DNA from: Odontesthes bonariensis
Taxonomy: Eukaryota > Chordata > Actinopteri > Atheriniformes > Atherinopsidae
Length of the DNA: 64,000 nucleotides
NCBI RefSeq assembly: GCF_027942865.1
Contig: NC_134510.1
Span: forward strand, 22,685,209-22,749,208
Direction: 5' to 3'
Part shown: in pieces, positions 25,733 to 40,429 of the stretch
How positions within the stretch are numbered: position 1 is the first letter of the stretch
Layout of the letters: each line of letters begins with the position of its first letter
Program-made: the position numbers and the translations under genes
The notes under the pieces: generated by a model
The model's input: only the letters and a program-made list of their open reading frames with translations
Told to the model about the DNA's origin: nothing
The model's database searches: none

Positions 25733-25754
25733 GTGCTGTTGTTTGTGCTTCAGT

Positions 25755-27668
25755 ATGGCAGTCGTCATCCGTTTACAGGGACTGAGAGTCACAGCGGGTT
25801 CTGAGGATATTCGGAAATTCTTCACTGGCCTCAAAGTTCCAGATGGCGGGGTGCATATAATAGGTGGGGAGCTACAGGAAGCTTTCGTTATCTTTGCTTC
25901 TGATGAGGATGCGAGAAGGGCCATGTCGCGGTCAGGGGGCCTCATTAAAAATGCACCCGTTACGTTGCTACTAAGTAGTAAAACAGAGATGCAGAACGTA
26001 CTTGAGAGAACAACACAAAATGCAGAGCTGCATCCAACAAGACTACCTGAGGACAGTGTGAGACATGCCAGAAGATCTATGGAGGCTGAAATGGGCAGGA
26101 CACCAGGTGGCCGATCCGGTTATACCCCTCCCATCCAGCATCAGCAGTCCGAAAATGCAGAGAGCTTCTTTGGTGTGTTTCTATCCGGGATGCCCTTCTC
26201 TGTGACTGAGGGGGAAATCCGTGAGTTTTTTGGTGGTTTGCTCATTGATGAAATTGTCCTCATGAAAAATCGCATTGGACAAAATAACGGAAAGGGCTTT
26301 GTTAATTTTTCAACGAGGGAGGATGCCCTGGAAGCCTTGAAGAGGCATAAGCAATACATCGGAACGAGGTATATTGAGGTTTTCACCACAACACTTCACG
26401 ATTGGCAACGGGCTACAGGCAGAATACCGATTGCGGTCAACACAGGGGAAAACTTCGAAAGGGGCAGATCACCAGTTCGCAACCAGAGAAATCCACATTA
26501 TCATGCGAGATCGCGATCACCTGTGCCCCAGAGGCATATTGCTCCCTCTGATGAGGAGTACTGTGTGTTGTTGGAAAATCTGTCCTTTGCAGTGGAAAAA
26601 GAAGATCTAAAGCAGCTTTTCCACAACGCAAAGCTTGAGAATGACCAGATCCTGCATTTAACTGACAGTAATGGGAAAAGAACTAGATCGGCATTTGTCC
26701 TCTTTAAGAGTCTGCGGGACTATTGTGAGGCTTTAAGTCACGAAAAAAGACAGTTTTCAAACCGATGGGTTTATACACGTCCTATCTCTAGAGAGAACAT
26801 GCTCATCCTCCTGGAATCTCAGAGTTTGGCTGTCGAATCGCCTGGAAACCCGGAAAGATCTAAGGAGAAGCCTCCGTCTTACCCCAGGGATATGTATGAC
26901 TCGGAGAAAGTCTGTGTGTTTGTGAGGAACCTGCCGTTTGATGTACGAAAAGTTGAGATAATCGACTTCTTCCATGGGTTTAGTGTCACGGAGGACAAGG
27001 TGTCGGTGCTGCATGACCATAAAGGTGCTGGGGTTGGACAGGCTTTGGTTCTCTTTGGCTCTGAGGCAGAGGCTATGGAGGCACTCGTTCTCAATGGACA
27101 GCGGTTTCTTGGGTCAGAAGTTACAATGAAGTGTATTTCACGGTCTCAGATGGAGCAGTTGGCTGCCGAACCACCAGTGATACCGGAGCCATTACCAAGA
27201 GAGGAGGAGTACTCGAGCAGGCGCAGTCGGAGCAGCGAGGCATCCTATCGCCCCAGCGAAGGTTTTTACCCCGACTCAAGGAACCCTAAGGATGGTAATT
27301 CACCAGGGACTTATGGGCAGGGCCCTATCCGTGGAGAGTTCGAACCACGTACAGTAAGACCTCGTTCGCCACGAGACAGGGGTAACGGTGTCCAAGGCAA
27401 CTTTGGCTCTCCGGTGCAGCGTTTCGATGGTCCCACCTGTGTGCAGTTCGTCAACTTACCATTTCAGATCCGGAGTGAAGAAATCTATGATTTCTGCTAC
27501 GGATATCGCATCATTCCTGGATCTGTCTCGCTTCAGTATGACGAGAGCGGAAGGCCTAAAGGCTCTGCCACTTTGGTATTCGAGTCTCGTCAGGAGGCAA
27601 TGACGGCGATTCAGGAGCTGAGTGGAAGACCGATTGGTCCAAGAAAAGTACAGCTGATACTTGTGTGA
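25755..27668 (+). CDS. rbm12b: rbm12b: RNA-binding motif protein 12B, single coding exon
   Basis: A 637-aa nuclear RNA-binding protein of the RBM12/hnRNP-F-like family; its exact role is poorly known. Five RRM-type domains are visible: about 3-76 (VIRLQGL, GEAF-like QEAFVIF), 138-211 (GVFLSGMPF, GKGFVNF), 268-342 (CVLLENLSF, SAFVLF), 385-461 (VCVFVRNLPF, GQALVLF) and 560-637 (CVQFVNLPF, GSATLVF). Linkers between RRM2 and RRM3 and between RRM4 and RRM5 are Arg/Ser/Pro-rich. The start MAVVIRL matches human RBM12B. It is preferred over the upstream in-frame Met at 25743 because splice acceptors (25731-25732 or 25752-25753) fall just before it. Human RBM12B is about 1,000 aa because of long DFRRPPEE-type repeats between RRM4 and RRM5, which are absent here. 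The C-terminal GYRIIPGSVSLQYDE and RPIGPRKVQL fit RBM12B well. Confidence 0.9.
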   Translation: MAVVIRLQGLRVTAGSEDIRKFFTGLKVPDGGVHIIGGELQEAFVIFASDEDARRAMSRSGGLIKNAPVTLLLSSKTEMQNVLERTTQNAELHPTRLPEDSVRHARRSMEAEMGRTPGGRSGYTPPIQHQQSENAESFFGVFLSGMPFSVTEGEIREFFGGLLIDEIVLMKNRIGQNNGKGFVNFSTREDALEALKRHKQYIGTRYIEVFTTTLHDWQRATGRIPIAVNTGENFERGRSPVRNQRNPHYHARSRSPVPQRHIAPSDEEYCVLLENLSFAVEKEDLKQLFHNAKLENDQILHLTDSNGKRTRSAFVLFKSLRDYCEALSHEKRQFSNRWVYTRPISRENMLILLESQSLAVESPGNPERSKEKPPSYPRDMYDSEKVCVFVRNLPFDVRKVEIIDFFHGFSVTEDKVSVLHDHKGAGVGQALVLFGSEAEAMEALVLNGQRFLGSEVTMKCISRSQMEQLAAEPPVIPEPLPREEEYSSRRSRSSEASYRPSEGFYPDSRNPKDGNSPGTYGQGPIRGEFEPRTVRPRSPRDRGNGVQGNFGSPVQRFDGPTCVQFVNLPFQIRSEEIYDFCYGYRIIPGSVSLQYDESGRPKGSATLVFESRQEAMTAIQELSGRPIGPRKVQLILV

Positions 27669-28179
27669 AAGGGACATTGCCTTTAATGATTCTGACATGC
27701 CTCTTTAGTGTATATGTTCATTGTATTGATCAGAGATGACATTACATGGAGAACTGAATTGAGTTGTTGTTTTTTTTGTTTTGTTTTACGAGGTGGTGGG
27801 ACATATGCAGCATGGCTGTTGTGATTTTTGCTTGGAGAAGTTTTTTTTTTTTCTTTTTTAAGTGCTTTTGGATTTTTATTATGTCAGAGTCCTCGGAGTG
27901 AATATGCATGCTCGAATAGGTTAGCGCATTTAAATATTTCAGTTCAACTAGAAACAGTGTGGTGACTGTACAGTATGTTTCACTGTGTATGATTGTTTTA
28001 AAATGAAGAAGGAAAAAAAAAATTCTTTCATGTCTCTTTTCTTCACACTTTTCACTAAAGCCCAAAATTGATCCTCACATGGTGCCAGATGCAGGTAAAT
28101 GATTGGGTTTGTGGATGAATAAGACTGCGACTCTCCTGGTGGCTGAATGAAACACGAAGATTTAGAGTACTATGTTTTG

Positions 28180-28245
28180 CACCCTGTCCCAGCTGTCATT
28201 GGAGGAGAGGCGGGCTGCACCCTGGATACCACCCTGCAGCCCCAG
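28180..28245 (+). repeat. Fragment of a common teleost repeat in the rbm12b 3' UTR
   Basis: The text ccctgtcccagctgtcattg, then gagaggcgggctgcaccctgg, resembles a motif found throughout fish genomes (usually followed by a remark-like ggtcgccag). Only about 65 bp remain and no ends are visible. Confidence 0.45.
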
Positions 28246-28531
28246 CATTTAGAATTCAAATTGAGATTTCTGATTTCTATTCATACATTTCCAAAGTAAT
28301 GCCAGAAGAAGGACATTGATTCTGACAACTGGACTTAACAAATCAAATACATCAACACAATTTTATGTTAATTTTAGACTAATTCCCTGGCTACCAAGTC
28401 TTTTCAGTTTACTTTAGATTGGCTAATGAGCTGAAATGCTTATTTAGGAGCATGTTCGTTCCTCAAGCAAGAGAGGAAAGAAAGTGTTTAGGTGTATTGA
28501 TTATTAAAAGAAAATGTTTTCTGATGCTGCA

Positions 28532-28537
28532 AATAAA
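28532..28537 (+). terminator. rbm12b: rbm12b poly(A) signal (AATAAA)
   Basis: First plus-strand AATAAA after the stop, giving a 3' UTR of about 0.87 kb. The UTR (27669-28540) has several T/A runs and a fish-repeat fragment at 28180-28245. Confidence 0.6.
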
Positions 28538-28921
28538 GTCTCTTTAGATTATCCATAAAACAAATATGAGATATACAGTATTTGCCTTTTGTTTAAGGGA
28601 AATCCTCACAGCAGGCATGACAAATGACACAGCAGCAAGCATAACATGATGTGATCATCGAGAATCTGCATTTCAAATCTGGGACTCATCTTTTCCCCCC
28701 TGGTTCAGTACCTGCACCCACATCTTCAGACAACTGTGAAGGTGGATATGTGGTGGAAACCACACACATCCCAGGAGAGTAATTCATCTGTCTAGAGTTG
28801 AGAAAAAAATCATAAATTCAACACGTGCACAGACACTCATGGTAAAAGAAAAAGCAATAAGCCACAAGAAAGTCTGGAACCATCAGCCTCTGAATAAACA
28901 TCAAGACAGTATTCTTTGGTT

Positions 28922-29765
28922 TTACATCAAATCAAATTTATTTATATAGCACATTTCATGTACTGACAATTCAAAGTGCTTTACATAAAATAAAAGCATT
29001 GCAGCAGGGAGTGGAAGAAGCATTCAAATACATAAAAGAATATAAAGAGAAACAAAAAAAATAGTTTAAATTAATTTAAAAACAAGCAACAGTCTAGATA
29101 AGTTAAAAGATATCGTGCAGGTTTCATGCATAGACACATGAGAAAAGAAACCTGGATTTAAAAATGTCTACATTTGGTGAAAGTTTAATCTCCACTGGCA
29201 GTTTGTTCCACTTGTTTGCAGCATAACAGCTAAATGCTGCTTCTCCATGTTTAGTCTGGACTCTGGACTGGACCAGCTGACCTGAGTCCTTGGATCTAAG
29301 AGCTCTGCTGGGTTTATATTCTCTGAATATATCACAGATGTATTTTGGGCCTAAACCATTCTGGGATTTGTAAACCATCAGCAGGCTTTTAAAATCTATT
29401 CTGTGACTGACTGGAAGCCAGAGTAAAGATTTTAAAGCAGGTGTGATGTGTTCAGATCTCTTAGTCCGGGTTAAAACTCTAGCAGCAGCGTTCTGGGTGA
29501 GCTGCAGATGTTTAATGCTCTTTTTGGGAAGTCCAGTTAAAAGAGCGTTACAGTAATCGAGTCTACTGGAGATGAATGCATGGATGAGTTTCTCCTGGTC
29601 TTTTTGGGAGAGGAAACCTTTAATTCTGTTGATGTTTCTGAGGTGGTAAAAAGCTGCCTTGGTGACAGCTTTGATGTGGCTGCTGAAAGTCAGATCTGAG
29701 TCTATCAACACTCCGAGGTTACGAACCTGGTCAGTGATTGTAAGGTCCCGAGTCTCAAGATATTA
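28922..29765 (-). mobile_element. 5'-truncated L2/Rex1-like LINE
   Basis: Minus-strand frame 29124-29711 encodes the C-terminal part of a reverse transcriptase ORF: AAFYHLRNINRIKGFLS, SSRLDYCNALLTGLP, AARVLTRTKRSEHITP, LLWLPVSHRIDFKSLL and NKWNKLPVEIK. These are hallmarks of the CR1/L2/Rex1 group in fish. The 3' end (low coordinates) carries the tail atttatttatatagcacatt and a short atcaaatcaaa repeat. The surviving frame is open over 195 codons, suggesting modest age, but the 5' four-fifths is missing. It lies between rbm12b and c8orf88. Confidence 0.85.
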
Positions 29766-30897
29766 ACTACATGTTAAATCAAATGGATGTGGTGACAAAT
29801 GTTAATTCCCTTTTAAAAAGTCTGGTTACAGGTGTTTAGACGTTACATTCACGCTTTATTTTTAAAAGTCGGAGACCGGAAGTTGTTGGTTTGCTCCGAG
29901 CAGCATTCATGACGCCGGTCAGGTGGGCAGACGGGAAAACCACGCCAAGGGATTTTGACAGCAGAAGAGGTAGAAAAAAAATGAAAAAAAAATCCCAATA
30001 TATTTACTTTATAAGTAAAAATGACCATCCTGTGAGGAGAAATGTGCTTGTCAGTATGGGGTTGTTAAGTTAGAGGTGTTCGGAAAGTTGGTTTTCTCAG
30101 TTTAAACTTAGGCATCCCTCAACGGTAACTCGTGTGGCGCCTCGCTTTTCTTTTAGTTTATAGGTTGAAATCACATCTTTTGATAAGGCCCCGACTCCGA
30201 CCGTTAAAATAAGCAGTGACTCTTTAACGGTAATGTTGACGGCTGATGGCACACCGTTAGCCGCATGCCGTGTGTCTCCTTTGCTCTCCGTGATTTACGC
30301 GGATCCCTGCCACGAAACGCGTTAAAATGAGAAACAAGGATGTTACACCTGTTTCCCAAAGTTTATTCTGTCTGGTACACGGTTTAACTCGAACGACCGA
30401 AACAGTTTCGACTATGAAAGAGGGAGTTATTAAGTTATGGGAAGTTAGTTTACTGTTAACCAGCGAAAGTTAAGCTAATAGGCCAGATGATGCTGCTTCT
30501 GTATCCTATAAAACCCTCAAAGCTAGCTGTTGTGCTACATTCATCATGGCACACCCCAACTCATTTTGTGTTGCATTTATTTGTTGTTGTTTGTTTGTTA
30601 GTTTTAAACTCAATTAGATTAATCAGTTTTACTTTTATAGACTACTTAAGATCTTATTAATTAGTTCTTTGAATGTTTTTTTTTTTTTGCCCCAGCTAAC
30701 ATATTTCATAGAATCTACAGGAGCAAGTTGTAGGTACGCTGGATAGACAGACTTAGCTGTGACCCCATGTACAGCCTCTGGAAAGCACTGAAAATCAATA
30801 TGTTAAAACACGAGGTTCTGATGTTAGCTTGATAACACGTCTTGTTAGAAAAAGAGCATTTATTAAATATATATATATTTTATCTCACTAACACCAG
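29766..30897. other. Upstream region and probable 5' UTR of c8orf88
   Basis: A GC-rich patch at about 29880-29960 (gacgccggtcaggtgggcag) looks like a promoter or first exon. The rest, up to the acceptor at 30896-30897, is AT-rich with no recognised repeat. Confidence 0.35.
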
Positions 30898-30898
30898 A

Positions 30899-31950
30899 AT
30901 GGAGGTATCAAGGAGGAGAATCCTCCTAAAACACCTGGAGCCAGCGAGACCCCTGCGCCGCTTCACCCATGAGGATGTTGGTAAGTACTCGGTCATATGG
31001 TGCTATTTTGAAATGTTAAGGGTGTTAAAGTTTAAGGGAATAATTGTCTCGTTTCATTTAGAGCCACAAATCCCTGCTGCCGCATGTGTACAGACACTGA
31101 TGGAACAACAGGTAAGACATCCTAAATGAGACAGAACACTTTGTTGTTTCATCCAGCGATGCCCTAACCATTTTCTGGGGCCTACGGAGAAGTCATCAGA
31201 TAGTCTGTATTCGAAACAATGTTCAGTTTACGTGAAGTTTATTAAGCCGGGTTGAATTTTCTTTCAAACTAAGTGATGGATCGTTCATATCCCATTCTTT
31301 GGTATTTTAGTTTGCCTCATGCTTATTTCATTAACCAGACTTTTAAAACCTTTTCCCTTGCAAAATTGCTTTTAATTAAACAATTTCCCCGTTAAACAGT
31401 CGACTTTCAGACGAGACTATACTTCTTTTTTTTTTTTTGTCTTTCTAAAAACTTTGAAAACCTCTGCACTTGACAGGCAGATGTTGGTATTGAGCAGTTC
31501 TACAAGATTGTCAACCTCTGCAAACAGAAACAAGGTACGACATGATGACACGCAACGCTTCTTTATGCATCTCAGATCATCCAGAAGACGGTCGCTGTCA
31601 GTATGATACTTCTGTTTTTATTTGAAGCAGAGAGGTTTTTAACATCTGTGATGCTTTTTTTTTTTTTTTTTTTTTTTTGCAGCAAGAATATCGTACACGA
31701 GGGATTTTTTAATTGGTCTGGCCAACTGCCCCGAGGCCAAGAAAAAGCCAGAGTACTTGCCTGAGCACCCTATAGTGTTATGTGAGGCAGTAAGTTGGGT
31801 GAATTTTAGATTTCTTTTTGTATGTTTGCTAATTATAGAAAAGAACTGCACTGTTTGGACCTAATGATTATTTCATTATGCTGACAGAGGGACCCTGGGC
31901 AACTAGAGCTCAGAGAAAAGCGATGGAACAGTCCACAAGACTACATGTGA
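30899..31950 (+). CDS. c8orf88: C8orf88 homologue: small eIF4E-binding-motif protein
   Basis: Exons 30899-30980, 31062-31111, 31477-31534, 31683-31789 and 31888-31950 join in phase to 119 aa (human C8orf88 is 117 aa). The N-terminus has LLKHLEPARPLRRFTHED, like human KPLQPARPVRHLT. The fourth exon has ARISYTRDFLIGLAN, then KKKPEYLPEHPIVL, matching human KYSRDFLLKL and KKPDFLPDHPIVL. YTRDFLI fits the canonical YxxxxL-phi eIF4E-binding motif, so a translation-repressor or 4E-BP-like role is inferred from the motif only. The last exon, RDPGQLELREKRWNSPQDYM, is longer than in human. The stop TGA overlaps a consensus donor (at|gtgagt), so an isoform that splices onward is possible. Confidence 0.8.
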
Positions 31951-32992
31951 GTTAGATATTTATAATGTTAATCTCTGTGGGATTTTTATCAAACCGCTTT
32001 GACATTGAAGCAGATTGTATCGTCCGAACTGTAATTTGGGTAAAATTCAGATTGCTCTCTGTAGTATTTTTTAGTATTCCCAACATATCCAGGCCATGTC
32101 ACCAGGACACCCCCCCAGGATTATAAATTACGAGCAGTCTGTGGTCTGGATTGCCCTCTAAAGTTGCAAAGGCAATCCCAAATATTTGCTTGTCAGATAA
32201 TCTACAACACGTTTTGCAAATGATATGAAAACTCAAAAGCCTTTCTCCCACAAGATTACTAACAATGACTATCTTATTGATACATTAAAGTCATGGCACT
32301 GAGGCATTCAAACGGGGGTCTTTTTTTACATCGATGTTCCCGGTGGCCGAACTGAGACAAACCTAAAACTGTGGCTGCAACAGCTGCCGTGCACACGCAG
32401 TATTAGCCAAAACTGTCCAGTCCAGGGCATGAAGGGAAGTTTACAGTATTGCCGAAGTCCTCGTTGAGTCACCTTGTTATGTTTTCACGACAGTTCATAA
32501 TAACGCATCAGTTACTCTCTGGTTCTTCTGTAAAACAAACCAGCATTGGTCGAAATCAACTGAAAATGTGCATTTTGTATATATTTCTGTCTTATCGACA
32601 GGACTTCTTAATTACTAGTGATGAGTGCAGTCATTAACAATTTGAGAAGAAAATATTGAACTTTTTTCTTCTTTCTTCTGTTCATTTGGCTCAGCCAAAA
32701 AAACACTTGGATGTCACACCAGTTAATAAGGAAACCATTGAGTAGAAATCCCTCTAAAAAGCATATCTTATCCCAAAGTCAGGCCCACTGCGGCTGTGCG
32801 TGTTTGTCCCGCACCTCCGACCTGCATGCTAACAAATTACTCAAAGTGACCGTCACTGCTGGTGTTACTGTTTTGGACACACATCCTGTCTCATGATAAA
32901 CCTTTGAGTATTCACATTTTCTCCCCAAAGCTTTGAAGTGCACTCATTCTCAGGCTTCGAAGGCAAAATTAGGGAATTTATATATGTGATAG

Positions 32993-32998
32993 AATAAA
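32993..32998 (+). terminator. c8orf88: Possible c8orf88 poly(A) signal (AATAAA)
   Basis: AATAAA about 1.04 kb after the stop. The intervening stretch 31951-32990 shows no gene or repeat that could be named. Confidence 0.4.
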
Positions 32999-32999
32999 A

Positions 33000-34371
33000 A
33001 ACCAATGTGATTGTGGTGTCGCTAACAAATGTGTTTGTCCTTCACTTGTCTTAGGGTGGCTGAGAGGCTTCACTCACCTTGAGAAAATGATACGTTTGCA
33101 CAGGTCCTCTTGTTTACAGCATAGCGTGTTTTTGGATTGTGTTTGTTTATGTTCTTTTTATTTAAACTAACTTATGTCATTTTAGTTTGCGTGTTTGCAT
33201 GCCTGACAAGTATTTGGATTTTATTCTATTTTTTTTTTGCTTTTGCCAAAATTTTCTGCTGTGTAAAAGAAAAAAACATGTATAAATATGCTCTAAACAG
33301 AAAATACCTTTATTTCCTCAGGATTCGATGGACTTTCATACAACTAATATAAGTTTGAATACCTGACTATACCTGAATAAGTCAAGCTAATATTAATGGG
33401 AATACAAATGACTGACATTGTTGCTGCATGTCTGTGTGTGTGCTGCAGACATGAAAACAGCTGTTTGGAAAAAATTCCTAATAAAAAAAGATGAAAGTGG
33501 TGCAGCTCTAAACGTTGTCCTCTCATTTCTGTATGAACTGGGGCGGCCGCCAAATCACACTCTGCATCATCACTGTGAATCATTTTCATTTATTAAAACT
33601 TTTTTTTTAAATTTTATATAGGGAATTACAGAGGACTAATGTGCTCTGAAGGTATTTGAAGGTTAACTATTCAAAAAATATATCTACGGTAGGATGTTTG
33701 CACCGAACAGTTTTGGACGGAGCTTGAATGAATAGGATACTCCCTCTAGAAACACAAATCATGAGTTTGAAGCCTAATGACAAATCGTCAGGTCTCTGTC
33801 GACATTGTAACGACATGCTGTGGTTTTCCTCTGCGGATACCACACTAGTGAATTATTGCACATCTGCCGTACAGTCACCTCTGTACGTGACAGATCGTGC
33901 ATCTTACAGCCAATGACTGGCCTACTACGCTCGTGACGTATCCATGCGTCGTCATGGGCCGGCGTTTCATGTTCGGCATCGACGCAATTTTCAGAGCGAA
34001 ATTAATTTGTGAAAATCGCAAGAGACAGCAGCGACGGGACACCTGTGAAGGGCAAAAACTTACTTGTACTTTATTTGGTAGCTTTTTAAAGACGCCGACT
34101 GTTCCGTTGGCTTACCCTGAAGGTAAATATGGAGTTAATTACCTCTTTGTCGTGTCTGTTTGCGATAAAGTGCTGTGTGTGAGCGATGTCTAATCTGTGC
34201 CGGGGTGGGGGGTCTGTTTGAAAATGTGTGCGGTTTTACCAGCGGAATTTTATTTGTGGCTGGCTGCTGGTCAAATGTACGGATATCTTCTTATCAGCAG
34301 GTGCTGTTTAGGGTATAGTTTTTTTTTTTCCTGGTCTCTGAATAATGATGTTTGAACGCAGCTTGTTTCAG
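33000..34371. other. upp2: Region upstream of the uridine phosphorylase gene, with probable 5' UTR exon
   Basis: A GC-richer patch at 33915-34122 (cgtgacgtatccatgcgtcg, then gacgccgactgttccgttgg) ends in the donor ctgaag|gtaaat after 34122. The next acceptor, tttcag, is at 34371. This is a plausible non-coding first exon. The rest is AT-rich with nothing recognised. Confidence 0.4.
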
Positions 34372-34375
34372 GAAG

Positions 34376-39027
<4,652 letters not shown>

Positions 39028-39505
39028 GCCCAAAAGTATGCAAGCATACATCATATCCAGAGTGTCTTCAAGTCAAAATCAAATGCTGAAATCACCATAT
39101 ATTAACTTTTAACTGTTTGTCGCCGTTCATTCCTGCATGAACACATTTGAATGTTTTCACATCCATCCATCCTTTTTTTTTTTTACGACACCTTATATTT
39201 ATACATTGATGATGCTGTAGTTGATTTATTTCAACATGATTAAAGACAAGAATGCACTGCTTTGCTTTTTTCTATGTATTTATTTCAAATGTATTCTAAT
39301 TTGAGCACCAAATCCTATGTAAAAGCCCACTGAATACGTCTGACCTAAAGCAATCTATTATATTTAATGTGTTTCTGATCTGTCTTGTTTTATTAATGCT
39401 CACAGAATGACATGGATATTGATCTATTATTCACATGTTGATGGTGTTTATTTTATTTACTCAAACAAAAATGTTTTTTTTTCAGAATGTAAACTACTCT
39501 GCGTA

Positions 39506-39511
39506 AATAAA
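39506..39511 (+). terminator. upp2: Uridine phosphorylase poly(A) signal (AATAAA)
   Basis: AATAAA 480 nt after the TAA stop. The intervening 3' UTR is T-rich and otherwise featureless. Confidence 0.6.
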
Positions 39512-39514
39512 GAA

Positions 39515-40250
39515 ATCTGCACACAGATCATTGTTATTCATTTTGCATTTCGTTCATTGAAGTAGCATAAATTCCATCACATACATTTGTGATAATCTGG
39601 GACACACGTGTGATACTGGAGGGTTGTCTTCATGTGAGTTGTTTGTATCAATGCATTTTGAAAAAGGCTCTATTCCTGACTGCATCTAAATGTGATATAT
39701 ACAAATCACCAGTTAAACATCAGTCAAGATCCCTTACATCACCAGCTAACATTGGCAGTCTGTCTAAAGATCAACTTGTTCATGTGAATATATACATTCA
39801 TGAGCATAAACAGCATTGTATCAATGCATTTAGACCAATATCACTGTATTCACCGGCACTTCCCATGAAACGGTTGAGGTTCATGTTATTTTGTACTGAC
39901 ATGATATTCTTTGCGGGTCAAGACTGACATGATCCTATTGTTAGAATCAAGTTTTTTTAGGTTTGACTTATAGAAAAACGTGTCAAATGCTATTTTTGTT
40001 CAGTAATAGTCAGTTCTCTGCGAAGCCACACATTTTGTTGAGGAGTCCGTATGATCGGCAATTTATTCTGAAACTGCACGATATGATCGTTGAAAAGATC
40101 CAAATAAGACTTATAGGTAACCAGTTAAGTAAAAGGCCTAATTTTATTTCTTGTATTCGACCCTAATTATTTCTAAATTCCTGAGTCTGGACTGTGGTGC
40201 TGTGTCTGTGTTTTGAGCTTGAAGAGGCTGCAGCCCGCACTGGTGGATGC
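39515..40250. other. Intergenic, upp2 to stmn2
   Basis: About 0.7 kb of AT-rich DNA leading into the GC-rich stmn2 first exon region (about 40190-40430). This should include the stmn2 promoter. No distinct TATA box was identified with confidence. Confidence 0.45.
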
Positions 40251-40429
40251 TGAACGCCGCTCTGCGCGTCAGTGGACAGAGGAGGGTCTGCCTGCGCGCT
40301 CCCGAGCGCGCTCCCCTGCTGTCTGCTATCCGATCCAAGCCCAGTCTATTCGCTGACTCAGTGCCTTAAGGAGCATCACCGTCGACCAGAACAGAGTCAC
40401 AGCATCCTCTGCGGAGAAATACATCAGCC

